Of a stretch of 64,000 nt of DNA, positions 1 to 11,310 are shown in pieces (the stretch's first letter is position 1; the number at the start of each line of letters is the position of its first letter). A program made the translations under genes and the position numbers. The notes beneath the pieces were generated by a model. That model saw nothing but the letters and a program-made list of their open reading frames with translations, was not told where the DNA came from and did not search any database. Origin of the DNA: Hemibagrus wyckioides (taxonomy: Eukaryota > Chordata > Actinopteri > Siluriformes > Bagridae); NCBI RefSeq assembly GCF_019097595.1, contig NC_080729.1, positions 2,895,417 through 2,959,416 of the forward strand. The letters run 5' to 3'.

Positions 1-3000
1 GTGTGTGTGTTAGTGTGAGTGTGAGTGTTACTGTGAGTGTGTGTTAGTGTGTGTGTTAGTGTGAGTGTTACTGTGTGTTACTGTGAGTGTTAGTGTGAGT
101 GTTACTGTGAGTGTGTGTTAGTGTGTGTGTTAGTGTCAGTGTTACTGTGAGTGTTAGTGTGTGTGTTAGTGTGAGTGTTACTGTGAGTGTTAGTGTGTGT
201 GTTAGTGTGAGTGTGAGTGTTACTGTGAGTGTGTGTTAGTGTGTGTGTTAGTGTGAGTGTTACTGTGAGTGTTAGTGTGTGTTAGTGTGAGTGTTACTGT
301 GAGTGTGTGTTAGTGTGTGTGTTAGTGTGAGTGTTACTGTGAGTGTTACTGTGTGTGTTAGTGTGAGTGTTACTGTGAGTGTGTGTGTTAGTGTCAGTGT
401 TACTGTGAGTGTTAGTGTGTGTGTTAGTGTGAGTGTCAGTGTTACTGTGAGTGTGTGTTAGTGTCAGTGTCAGTCTGAGTGTTAGTGTCAGTGTGAGTGT
501 TAGTGTCAGTGTCAGTCTGAGTGTTAGTGTCAGTGTGAGTGTCAGTGTCAGTGTTAGTGTTAGTGTGAGTGTTAGTGTCAGTGTTAGTGTTAGTGTCAGT
601 GTCAGTCTGAGTGTTAGTGTCAGTGTGAGTGTCAGTGTTAGTGTTAGTGTGAGTGTCAGTGTTAGTGTGAGTGTTAGTGTTAGTGTCAGTGTCAGTCTGA
701 GTGTTAGTGTTAGTGTTAGTGTCAGTGTCAGTCTGAGTGTTAGTGTTAGTGTGAGTGTTAGTGTCAGTGTTAGTGTTAGTGTGAGTGTTAGTGTCAGTGT
801 TAGTGTTAGTGTCAGTGTTAGTGTGAGTGTCAGTGTTAGTGTGAGTGTTAGTGTTAGTGTCAGTGTCAGTCTGAGTGTTAGTGTGAGTGTTAGTGTCAGT
901 GTCAGTCTGAGTGTTAGTGAGTGTTAGTGTGAGTGTGAGTGTTAGTGTCAGTGTTAGTGTCAGTGTTAGTGTGAGTGTTAGTGTTAGTGTGAGTGTCAGT
1001 CTGAGTGTTAGTGTGAGTGTTAGTGTCAGTGTCAGTCTGAGTGTTAGTGAGTGTTAGTGTCAGTGTGAGTGTTAGTGTCAGTGTTAGTGTCAGTGTTAGT
1101 GTTAGTGTGAGTGTCAGTGTGAGTGTTAGTGTCAGTGTTAGTGTGAGTGTCAGTGTTAGTGTGAGTGTTAGTGTTAGTGTGAGTGTTAGTGTTAGTGTGA
1201 GTGTCAGTCTGAGTGTTAGTGTGAGTGTTAGTGTCAGTGTCAGTCTGAGTGTTAGTGAGTGTTAGTGTCAGTGTGAGTGTTAGTGTCAGTGTTAGTGTCA
1301 GTGTTAGTGTTAGTGTGAGTGTCAGTGTGAGTGTTAGTGTCAGTGTTAGTGTGAGTGTCAGTGTTAGTGTGAGTGTTAGTGTTAGTGTCAGTGTCAGTCT
1401 GAGTGTTAGTGTGAGTATTAGTGTCAGTGTCAGTCTGAGTGTTAGTGTGAGTGTTAGTGTGAGTGTTAGTGTTAGTGTGAGTGTTAGTGTCAGTGTTAGT
1501 GTCAGTGTTAGTGTTAGTGTGAGTGTTAGTGTGAGTGTCAGTGTGAGTGTGAGTGTTAGTGTCAGTGTTAGTGTGAGTGTTAGTGTCAGTGTTAGTGTGA
1601 GTGTTAGTGTCAGTGTTAGTGTGAGTGTTAGTGTCAGTGTTAGTGTGAGTGTTAGTGTGAGTGTCAGTGTGAGTGTTAGTGTCAGTGTTAGTGTGAGTGT
1701 CAGTGTTAGTGTGAGTGTTAGTGTCAGTGTCAGTGTCAGTCTGAGTGTTAGTGTGAGTGTTAGTGTCAGTGTCAGTCTGAGTGTTAGTGTGAGTGTTAGT
1801 GTGAGTGTTAGTGTTAATGTCAGTGTTAGTGTTAGTGTGAGTGTCAGTGTGAGTGTGAGTGTCAGTGTTAGTGTGAGTGTTAGTGTGAGTGTTAGTGTGA
1901 GTGTTAGTGTCAGTGTCAGTCTGAGTGTTAGTGAGTGTTAGTGTGAGTGTGAGTGTCAGTGTGAGTGTTAGTGTCAGTGTGAGTGTCAGTGTGAGTGTCA
2001 GTGTGAGTGTTAGTGTGAGTGTTAGTGTGAGTGTGAGTGTGAGTGTTAGTGTTAGTGTGAGTGTGAGTGTTAGTGTGAGTGTCAGTGTGAGTGTCAGTGT
2101 GAGTGTTAGTGTGAGTGTGAGTGTGAGTGTTAGTGTGAGTGTCAGTGTTAGTGTTAGTGTGAGTGTTAGTGTGAGTGTTAGTGTGACTGTTAGTGTGAGT
2201 GTTAGTGTGTGTGTTAGTGTGAGTGTTAGTGTGAGTGTGTGTGTTAGTGTGTGTGTTAGTGTGAGTGTTACTGTGAGTGTGTGTGTGTGTTAATGTGATT
2301 GTTAGTGTGAGTGTTAGTGTGTGTGTTAGTGTCAGTGTGAGTGTTAGTGTGAGTGTCAGTGAGTGTTAGTGTTAGTGTGAGTGTTAGTGTGAGTGTTAGT
2401 GTGACTGTTAGTGTGTGTGTTAGTGTGAGTGTTAGTGTGAGTGTGTGTGTTAGTGTGAGTGTTAGTGAGTGTTAGTGTGAGTGTGTGTGTTAGTGTGAGT
2501 GTTAGTGTGAGTGTGTGTGTTACTGTGATTGTTAGTGTGAGTGTTAGTGTGAGTGTTACTGTGAGTGTGTGTGTGTGTTAATGTGATTGTTAGTGTGAGT
2601 GTTAGTGTGTGTGTTAGTGTCAGTGTGAGTGTTAGTGTGAGTGTTAGTGTGAGTGTGTGTGTTAGTGTGAGTGTTAGTGAGTGTTAGTGTTAGTGTGAGT
2701 GTTAGTGTTAGTGTGAGTGTTAGTGTGAGTGTTAATGTGAGTGTGAGTGTCATTGTGAGTGTGAGTGTTAGTGTGAGTGTTAGTGTGTGTGTTAGTGTGA
2801 GTGTTAGTGTGAGTGTTAGTGTGAGTGTCAGTGTGAGTGTCAGTGTGTGTGTTAGTGTGAGTGTGAGTGTTAGTGTGTGTGTTAGTGTGAGTGTTAGTGT
2901 GAGTGTGAGTGTTAGTGTGAGTGTTAGTGTGAGTGTCAGTGTGTGTTACTGTGAGTGTAAGTGTTAGTGTGTGTGTCAGTGTGAGTGTTAGTGTGTGTGT

Positions 3001-5582
3001 TAGTGTGAGTGTTACTGTGAGTGTGTGTTAGTGTGTGTGTGAGTGTTACTGTTAGTGTGAGTGTTAGTGTGAGTGTTAGTGTGTGTGTTAGTGTGAGTGT
3101 TAGTGTGTGTGTTAGTGTGAGTGTTAGTGTGAGTGTCAGTGGGAGTGTTAGTGTGAGTGTTAGTGTGAGTGTTAGTGTGAGTGTTAGTGTGTGTGTTAGT
3201 GTGAGTGTTAGTGTGTGTTACTGAGTGTGAGTGTTAGTGTGAGTGTTAGTGTGAGTGTTAGTGTGTGTGTCAGTGTGAGTGTTAGTGTGAGTGTTAGTGT
3301 GAGTGTTAGTGTGAGTGTTAGTGTGAGTGTTACTGTGAGTGTGAGTGTTTGTGTGTGTGTTACTGTGAGTGTGTGTTAGTGTGTGTGTGAGTGTTACTGT
3401 GAGTGTGAGTGTTAGTGTGTGTGTCAGTGTGAGTGTTAGTGTGAGTGTTAGTGTGAGTGTTATTGTGTGTGTTAGTGTGAGTGTTTGTGTGTGTGTTACT
3501 GTGAGTGTGTGTTAGTGTGTGTGTGAGTGTTACTGTGAGTGTGAGTGTTAGTGTGTGTGTTAGTGTGAGTGTTAGTGTGAGTGTTAGTGTGAGTGTTAGT
3601 GTGAGTGTTAGTGTGTGTGTTAGTGTGTGTGTTAGTGTGAGTGTCACTGTGAGTGTTACTGTGAGTGTGAGTGTTTGTGTGTGTGTTACTGTGAGTGTGT
3701 GTTAGTGTGTGTGTGAGTGTTACTGTGAGTGTGAGTGTTAGTGTGTGTGTCAGTGTGAGTGTTAGTGTGAGTGTTAGTGTGTGTGTTAGTGTGAGTGTCA
3801 GTGTGAGTGTCAGTGTGAGTGTTAGTGTTAGTGTGAGTGTTAGTGTGAGTGTCAGTGTGAGTGTTAGTGTGAGTGTCAGTGTGAGTGTTAGTGTGAGTGT
3901 TAGTGTGAGTGTCAGTGTGAGTGTTAGTGAGTGTTAGTGTGAGTGTTAGTGTGAGTGTTAGTGTGAGTGTTAGTGTGAGTGTCAGTGTGAGTGTTTGTGT
4001 GTGTGTTACTGTGAGTGTGTGTTAGTGTGTGTGTGAGTGTTACTGTGAGTGTGAGTGTTAGTGTGTGTGTCAGTGTGAGTGTTAGTGTGAGTGTTAGTGT
4101 TAGTGTGAGTGTTAGTGTGAGTGTCAGTGTGAGTGTTAGTGTGAGTGTCAGTGTGAGTGTCAGTGTGAGTGTCAGTGTGAGTGTTAGTGTGAGTGTCAGT
4201 GTGAGTGTTAGTGTGAGTGTCAGTGTGAGTGTTAGTGTGAGTGTCAGTGTGAGTGTTAGTGTGAGTGTCAGTGTGAGTGTCAGTGTGAGTGTTAGTGTGA
4301 GTGTCAGTGTGAGTGTCAGTGTGAGTGTCAGTGTGAGTGTCAGTGTGAGTGTTAGTGTGAGTGTCAGTGTGAGTGTTAGTGTGAGTGTTAGTGTGAGTGT
4401 CAGTGTGAGTGTTAGTGTGAGTGTTAGTGTGAGTGTTAGTGTGAGTGTTAGTGTGAGTGTTAGTGTGAGTGTCAGTGTGAGTGTTAGTGTGAGTGTCAGT
4501 GTGAGTGTTAGTGTGAGTGTCAGTGTGAGTGTTACTGAGTGTGAGTGTTAGTGTGTGTGTTAGTGTGTGTGTTAGTGTGAGTGTCAGTGTGAGTGTTACT
4601 GAGTGTGAGTGTTAGTGTGTGTGTTAGTGTGAGTGTTAGTGTGAGTGTCAGTGTGAGTGTTACTGAGTGTGAGTGTTAGTGTGAATGTCAGTGTGAGTGT
4701 TACTGAGTGTGAGTGTTAGTGTGTGTGTTAGTGTGTGTGTTAGTGTGAGTGTTAGTGTGAGTGTTAGTGTGAGTGTCAGTGTGAGTGTTACTGAGTGTGA
4801 GTGTTAGTGTGTGTGTGTTAGTGTGAGTGTTAGTGTGTGTTAGTGTGTGTGTTAGTGTGTGTGTTAGTGTGTGTGTTAGTGTGTGTGTTACTGTGAGTGT
4901 GAGTGTTTGTGTGTGTGTTACTGTGAGTGTGTTAGTGTGTGTGTGTGTGTTACTGTGAGTGTGAGTGTTAGTGTGTGTGTCAGTGTGAGTGTTAGTGTGT
5001 GTGTCAGTGTGAGTGTTAGTGTGTGTGTTAGTGTGAGTGTTAGTGTGTGTGTGTTAGTGTGAGTGTTAGTGTGAGTGTCAGTGTGAGTGTGAGTGTTAGT
5101 GTGAGTGTTAGTGTGTGTGTTAGTGTGAGTGTTACTGTGAGTGTGAGTGTTAGTGTGTGTGTCAGTGTGAGTGTGAGTGTTAGTGTGTGTGTGTTAGTGT
5201 GTGTGTCAGTGTGAGTGTTAGTGTGAGTGTTAGTGTGAGTTTTAGTGTGTGTGTTAGTGTGAGTGTTACTGAGTGTGAGTGTTAGTGTGTGTGTTAGTGT
5301 GAGTGTTAGTGTGTGTGTGTGTTACTGTGAGTGTGAGTGTTTGTGTGTGTGTTACTGTGAGTGTGTGTTAGTGTGTGTGTGAGTGTTACTGTGAGTGTGA
5401 GTGTTAGTGTGTGTGTCAGTGTGAGTGTTAGTGTGTGTGTCAGTGTGAGTGTTAATGTGTGTGTCAGTGTGAGTGTTAGTGTGTGTGTTAGTGTGAGTGT
5501 GAGTGTGTGTGTTAGTGTGAGTGTTACTGAGTGTGAGTGTTTGTGTGTGTGTGAGTGTTACTGTGAGTGTGAGTTTGTGTGA
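1..5582. repeat. G/T-rich hexamer satellite, higher-order structure
   Basis: The stretch is built almost entirely from 6-bp units gtgtga, gtgtta, gtgtca, gtgtgt and gttact. The plus strand is rich in G and T and poor in C. The left part (about 1-450) mixes gtgtgt and gttact units. About 451-2290 is dominated by tta/tca/tga variants with the marker gtcagtctgag. About 4090-4530 is the most regular, with a 12-bp alternation of gtgagt and gttagt or gtcagt. Larger blocks repeat: a segment starting near 1041 recurs at 1249 (about 208 bp later), and a roughly 80-bp block beginning gagtgtttgtgtgtgtg recurs near 3345, 3482, 3671, 3988, 4905 and 5338. Long open frames here read Val-Ser repeats only because gtgagt and gtcagt have no stop in two frames. 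They are not genes. The array runs off the left edge. Confidence 0.97.
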
Positions 5583-5660
5583 ACAGTTTTTCGAAGCTTC
5601 TGTCCAATCAGAATCAAGAATTCTACAGCGCTGTAGTGACCGATCTGTTCTAGAAGGATG
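5583..5660. repeat. Decayed interspersed repeat fragment (ccaatcagaatc core)
   Basis: The segment holds ccaatcagaatc followed by the perfect 14-bp palindrome ctacagcgctgtag (about 5623-5636). Closely related cores occur near 9879, 16153, 18981, 21962 and 51741, so this is one member of a dispersed family. It directly abuts the end of the left satellite. The family name is not known to me. Confidence 0.5.
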
Positions 5661-5689
5661 TTTGGTGTTTAGATAAAATTTACCTCACC

Positions 5690-6180
5690 TGAATTTTCTG
5701 TCATTATATCACATTTACAACTTTCACAAAATTTCCATTATGGATTTAAAGCTTTAACAAAATTCAAATGAAAATTTATAACCTTCAAAAAAATTCAAGG
5801 TTTTGCGACACTATGTATTTACAACCTTTACATTTTACATTAACTTTCACAAAATTTACATTTTGAATTTTCACTTGAACTTTCACAATATTCATGTTAG
5901 AATTTACAACTTTCACAAATTTCACAATAAATCTTAAACTAAATTCTTATACTAGGAATTTAACTTTAACTTCAACTGTAATCAAAATACAGATTTACAA
6001 TTTTCACAAAATTTGTTACAAATTTACTTTCACAAGTTTACAAATATATAACCCTTTCAAAAAAAATGATATTCCAAATTTACAACCTTCATAACATTCA
6101 AGTTATAAATTCCCAAACTGTGCAAAATATTTTATGCTACAAAATTCACAAAAAATTAAAATAATAATAAATTTCTAACG
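5690..6180. repeat. AT-rich degenerate tandem repeat
   Basis: Imperfect units of about 22-35 bp resemble atttacaactttcacaaaat and recur many times with substitutions and indels. The reading frame at 5894-6094 lies inside the array and is compositional. Confidence 0.65.
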
Positions 6181-6589
6181 CCTCTGTAGATTATTTGCGA
6201 CTTCTTTAAAAAAACAATCCAGTATTTTTTATTGCAACCTGCGAAGTTACGGGAAAGATACTTTCCATCAAGTGCTAATATCAGACCTGCTAGCATACGG
6301 CGTTTAGTTAATTAGCGCTCAGTGGAACCTGAACTAGAAAGCAGTGTTTGTGTTTAAACTTTCGTTTTGATGAAACTGTATAGAGAATTTAGCATTTCAT
6401 AAATAATGTATAAACTCTAAACGCTACACGCGTTGTGTTGTGTTGATCTTTTGTCTGATGGAAAAGCAGAAGAACAAAAGCGGGAGATGAAAGGACAGAA
6501 ATTCGTCGGCCAATCGGTGGGAATTCATTAAAAACATCCAGAGGATTGAAACAAAAAAAAGGATGTTAGCGTGTCTGAGTTATAGTGAA
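6181..6589. other. Unique AT-rich sequence, nothing recognised
   Basis: No repeat, coding homology or RNA gene is apparent on either strand. Confidence 0.5.
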
Positions 6590-7255
6590 AGAAATCAAGC
6601 GCTGCGCCGTCATCCGTTTAAAGTGAAACAATTCAAACTGGAAAGCTTTAGAAATTCTCTCAAGACTCCTGACCGAACTGGACGGCGCGACGTAATCAAG
6701 AGAAATCGCCTGTGTTTCCACTCACACTCCGCGAGATCGCGAGGAGACTACAGTGACCCCTTCGAGGACTCGCCTCGCGCCGCCACTCGATACGAGATAA
6801 TTACAGATCTATGAAGCAGCGGGAAATAAATTAGCGGCGATGGCGGACATGGAGCGCATCAATCACCATCCCAGAGTCCCTGGCGCAGGCTCGTGGTTGT
6901 TGATTTTTCGCTCTCGTCGTCCCCGAAGCGCTTTGGGGACGCGAGAGCATCGATTCCGAGTCGATTTCCCCCTCAGCAAGGGTTCGGGACACAGCCGAAA
7001 ATCCGAAATTAGTAGCCTGGCCTTGGACAAGGACAGAAGTTTGTGCTCGTCTTTAAGTGTCAGAATTAACCAGAAAATCAATTACGCTACAGCGAGCTGT
7101 ATGGCCCCGCGGGACGCCCGTGCCGGAGCGCACTTAGCCGCAGTCTACCTGAGCGCAGCGGGAAAGCCGGATCATGAACAGACTCGAGAGAGCGCTAATG
7201 TTGTTCTGGAGCAGTCTGGAGCGATTAACCCTCTTACAGCGGCCTAGTCAAGTGG
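6590..7255. other. CpG-rich unique segment, candidate regulatory island or exon
   Basis: CpG density rises sharply over the flanks, with clusters such as gcgctgcgccg, ggacggcgcgacg and ccccgcgggacgc. A plus-strand frame of 135 codons (6840-7247) spans part of it but shows no domain I recognise. A palindrome lies at 6910-6948. It could be a small CpG island, a conserved non-coding element or a first exon. The sequence alone does not decide. Confidence 0.35.
6910..6948. repeat. 39-bp near-perfect inverted repeat
   Basis: The two arms (gctctcgtcgtcccc and ggggacgcgagagc) pair with a single extra base. The centre gaagcgcttt continues the pairing almost to the dyad axis near 6930, leaving essentially no loop. 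It could form a cruciform in DNA or a hairpin in RNA. Confidence 0.75.
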
Positions 7256-7937
7256 CTTTTGTGTGAAGGACGATTTTTCCAAAACACGGCCGCTGCTTTC
7301 AGACTAGCTTTCACATGACTTGTCTTCTGTGTTTATTTTAACGTTTGATTTGCTGTTGTTATAGCAACGATAACGTCTCAAAACGAGCGCCCCGTTATGA
7401 CCTCGTGTTAGCAGTGTTAGCCAGCCGCTTCACTTCCACTTTGTTTGTTTTTTTAACTCATATTGTTGTTTTTGTCTACAGAACAGATGAACTGAAACCT
7501 CTCCAGATTTGTTTACATGCAGAAGGCAGCTCAGGATGTCAGTGTGTTTACTCTCCTCCTTATTTCGTCCACACACTCGGAGTCATCCCCCCACCAACCC
7601 CTACTGACCCACCCCCTGCCCTGGCTAACGGAGCCGAGTTCTTTTTCCACACGCGGCCGAAGCATCAGCGCTCTCCGGCTCGCTCACTCGGGAGCTTCAG
7701 CGCCAGTCAGATGCTCCAGTAATAAAATGGGGATTTATGCGGAACAGCGTTCTCCTGTTTGTCCTCGAGAGCTGAAGTAATGAGGAAGCGTTTCAGTGTT
7801 GACCAGCGAAGCATCGCGCTCTCACTTCTGATAAAACAACAACAAACAACAACAAACAACAACAACTCTGATGCTGTGTGTTTGGAGATGATCTGAAGTT
7901 TATGTGATTTTTTTTTTTTTGATGATGATTAGCTACC
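7256..7937. other. Mostly unique sequence with a short (AAC)n tract
   Basis: An imperfect aac tract lies at about 7838-7866 and a T11-12 run at about 7909-7920. The stretch near 7355-7400 (gttatagcaacgataacg) resembles part of the dispersed family seen near 9780 and 18930. No gene is recognised. Confidence 0.4.
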
Positions 7938-9250
7938 ATGTGTGTGTGTCTCCTACACGCATACACACACACACACGCGTGCACACACACAAATATTTCA
8001 GTCCCTACAGTGTGTGATATTGTATCATGGCCCCACAATGTAATCAACACACACACACGCACACACACACATACACACACACACGTCAGTCCCTACAGTG
8101 CGAGTGTGATATTGTATCATGTCCCCACAATGTGACACACACACACACATTTCAGTCCCTATAGTGTGTGATACTGTATCATGGCCCCACAATGTAATCA
8201 ACACACACACACACACACATACACACACACGCACACACACACATACACACGTCAGTCCCTACAGTGCGAGTGTGATATTGTATCATGGCCCCACAATGTA
8301 ATCAACACACACACACACACACACACACATCAGTTCCTACAGTGCGAGTGTGATATTGTATCATGGCCCCACAATGTAATCAACACACACACACACACAC
8401 ATACACACACACGCACACACACACATACACACGTCAGTCCCTACAGTGCGAGTGTGATATTGTATCATGGCCCCACAATGTAATCAACACACACACACGC
8501 ACACACACACACACATCAGTTCCTACAGTGCGAGTGTGATATTGTATCATGGTTCCCACAATGTAACACACACACACATTTCAGTCCCTACAGTGTGTGA
8601 TATTGTATCATGGCCCCACAATGTAATCAACACACACACACACACACGTCAGTCCCTACAGTGCGAGTGTGATATTGTATCATGTCCCCACAATGTGACA
8701 CACACACACATTTCAGTCCCTACAGTGTGTGATATTGTATCATGGCCCCACAATGTAATCAACACACACACACACACACGTCAGTCCCTACAGTGCGAGT
8801 GTGATATTGTATCATGTCCCCACAATGTGACACACACACACACACATTTCAGTCCCTACAGTGTGTGATATTGTATCATGGCCCCACAATGTAATCAACA
8901 CACACACACGTCAGTTCCTACAGTGCGAGTGTGATATTGTATCATGTCCCCACAATGTGACACACACACACACACATTTCAGTCCCTACAGTGTGTGATA
9001 TTGTATCATGGCCCCACAATGTAATCAACACACACACACGTCAGTTCCTACAGTGCGAGTGTGATATTGTATCATGTCCCCACAATGTGACACACACACA
9101 CACACATTTCAGTCCCTACAGTGTGTGATATTGTATCATGGCCCCACAATGTAATCAACACACACACACACACACGTCAGTCCCTACAGTGCGAGTGTGA
9201 TATTGTATCATGGTTCCCACAATGTAACAAACACACACACACACATAAAT
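7938..9250. repeat. Minisatellite of ~131-bp dimers with embedded (CA)n
   Basis: About 17 monomers each carry cagtccctacagtg, then gtgatattgtatcatg, then ccccacaatgt and a variable CA run. Two monomer types alternate. Type A has gcgagtgtgatattg and usually tgtccccacaatgtgac. Type B has gtgtgatattg and tggccccacaatgtaatc. In the right half the A-B dimers recur at about 8650, 8782, 8912, 9042 and 9178, a spacing of 130-136 bp. Frames rich in His-Thr or Cys-Val are artefacts of the CA runs. Confidence 0.93.
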
Positions 9251-9512
9251 AAACACAATTTCAACAATTTCACCAATAAAACCCTGAGGAATTTTGCATT
9301 TGGATGAAAGTGATATACGAGACTGTGAATGAATTGAGTGAGTGTTTTTTCCGGAAAGATCCATGAAGAAAAAGGAGCAGATAAATGAAACGTCACTTGC
9401 TGTGGTGTGTTTGAAAAGCGTTTTACAGCAGTACAAGTACACTCTGTGAAAATAAAACAGGTTGATGCGGCGGTACTTGACCTAATGATGACAAGTTTTT
9501 CATCTCTTACAT

Positions 9513-9515
<3 letters not shown>
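9251..9515. other. Unique sequence, nothing recognised
   Basis: The stretch lies between the minisatellite and a dinucleotide tract. No repeat or coding signal is visible. Confidence 0.4.
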
Positions 9516-9554
<39 letters not shown>

Positions 9555-9576
9555 AGAGAGAGAAAGAGAGAGAGTT
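9516..9576. repeat. (TG)n-(GA)n compound microsatellite
   Basis: About 18 TG dinucleotides are followed by a gagagagaaagagagagag tract. Confidence 0.95.
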
Positions 9577-9744
9577 TTTTCTCTAAAGCTCATTCTGCTC
9601 AGATTCAGGTGAAATAGATCTCATGATTAAATAAACAAACTCTTTCATTAATAAAACCTCGAGCCGTTAAATGAAACTAATCACCACACAGAAGATATCT
9701 AGCAACCTCTCCACTCCCTGACCGGTGCTTTGACCTACCTAACT

Positions 9745-9960
9745 AGCGAGCTAAGACCTTAGCCTTTGCATATTTTTTTGCTACGGCAACAGCAACGTAT
9801 CAAGCTGAGCTCTTGGTTACGATCCCTGTGTTTTGTAGCTGAAAGATTCTTTCTCCAAAATGAACCCATGCCTCCTGTCCAATCAGAATTCTCCACTGGC
9901 GTCAGCGCTGTAGCTGACCGCACGCGAGGGTCCAGTAAACCAGTTTCAAAACTTCTCGCT
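9745..9960. repeat. Decayed interspersed repeat fragment
   Basis: The sequence shares ctacggcaacagcaacg with the copy near 18935, and ccaatcagaattc plus cagcgctgtag with the copy at 5603-5636. It is probably a longer relic of the same dispersed family. The 65-codon open frame here is not supported as a gene. Confidence 0.5.
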
Positions 9961-10319
9961 TAACTGCATGGAACCTAAAGCAAACCGATTGTCTCCGACA
10001 TCCAGGGGAGCAAAAAAAGAGCAGTAAACAAGCACGAGCATGAACAGCGGTGTACACATCATACACAGCTAGGACAGATCAGGACCAATCTTCCTCACAG
10101 GCTGGCAGCTTGTCCACAGAGGAAGAAAACCAAACCCAACAAAACAAAACAAAACAAAAAAACTGGCAAGATGAAAGCTGAAACTCTGAACAGTTTGCTC
10201 CAGGACTCACGAAAAACAGTTCCTTATGAATTAGCACCGATCCTTTCTCTCCACCGGTGCTGACAGGATTTATTCCTTTTATATCCATTACCATGTTTAT
10301 TAACTAAAGAACATCATCA
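9961..10319. other. Unique sequence, nothing recognised
   Basis: A short aaaac-rich run lies near 10137-10160. Nothing else stands out. Confidence 0.4.
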
Positions 10320-10874
10320 TACACCAACCAGGCATAACATTATTACCACCTGCCTAATATTGTGTTGGTTCTCTTTTTGCTGCCAAAACAGCCCTGACCC
10401 GTCCTGCACTGTGTATTCTGACCCCTTTCTATCAGAACCAGCATTAACGTCTTCAGCAGTTTGAGCAACAGTAGCTCGTCTGTTGGATCGGATCACACGG
10501 GCCAGCCTTCTCTCCCCACGTGCATCAATGAGCCTTGACCGCCCATGACCCTGTCTCCGGTTCACCACTGTTCCTTCCTTGGAGCACTTTTGATAGATAC
10601 TGACCACTGCAGACCGGGAACACCCCACAAGAGCTGCAGTTTTGGAGATGCTCTGATCCAGTGGTCTAGCCATCACAATTTGGTCCCTTCGTCAAACTCA
10701 GGCTCAAATCCTTACACTTGTCCATTTTTCCTGCTTCTAACATCAACTCTGAGGACAAAATGTTGACTTGCTGCCTAATATATCCCACCCACTAACAGGT
10801 GGCATGATGAGGAGATACTCAGTCTTATTTACTTCACCTGTCAGTGGTCATAAATGTTATGGCTGATCAGTGTA
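10320..10874 (-). mobile_element. Deleted Tc1/mariner-like element
   Basis: The ends form inverted repeats: tacaccaaccaggcataac at the left and the complement of gttatggctgatcagtgta at the right, bounded by TA. This matches the common fish Tc1-type terminus reading 'tacactgatcagccataaca'. At about 555 bp it is roughly a third of an autonomous Tc1 element. Inside, on the minus strand, is only the N-terminal part of the transposase. The catalytic part has been lost by internal deletion, so the element is non-autonomous. Confidence 0.88.
10400..10676 (-). pseudogene. Tc1-family transposase N-terminal fragment
   Basis: Read on the minus strand from 10676, the frame gives a helix-turn-helix, DNA-binding part of a Tc1 transposase. 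It contains [20 protein letters not shown], then the linker motif [13 protein letters not shown] and [19 protein letters not shown]. Homology stops soon after SEYTV, where the frame enters the sequence next to the terminal repeat, consistent with an internal deletion. No DDE catalytic domain remains, so it is non-functional as a transposase. Confidence 0.87.
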
Positions 10875-11089
10875 GATGTATACCTACCTCTTACCCTGAG
10901 AGATAATGGGATCAGTCGAGCAACGCTAGTGGATCTGATGGAGCGAGGTGCAGTGTGAGGAGTGATAAGAGCTTTGAGGTAAGATGGTGTTGGTCCATTC
11001 TTGGCTTTGTAGGGAAGCGTCAGTGTTTTGAGTTCATTTGTTTATATCAGTTGTGTACATATTCTATAAACCTTCAATTCGAGCTGCTC

Positions 11090-11310
11090 AGAAGAGAGTG
11101 GAGCGACGTGTTGGAGACTCCTGGTATAAACACTCGATCCCTCGCCAGCCTCCGTTTTTAATAAGACAAACACACAGCTAGTCCCCAGCCCTTAAGACTG
11201 GTACAAAGCTTTGTCACAAGCGACTCCTTCCATAAACTAGAAATAAATATCTCCTTAAATATATCCATATAAACACCACAGGCCCCACCCACTTTCACAT
11301 AGAGAAGCTT
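11090..11310. repeat. Decayed dispersed repeat (gactccttccataaa family)
   Basis: The motifs ggagactcctggtataaac and gactccttccataaac match the ggagactccttccataaa motif seen near 19980, 21810 and 23201. The region appears to contain two partial copies. Confidence 0.4.

Noticed and set aside
451..4551. Long open frames encoding Val-Ser repeats
   Set aside because: They are direct translations of a 6-bp satellite and appear in several frames. There is no start context, domain or codon bias beyond the repeat.
6840..7247. 135-codon frame in the CpG-rich island
   Set aside because: High GC reduces stop codons. No recognisable domain and no clear splice sites. Left as a possible exon only.
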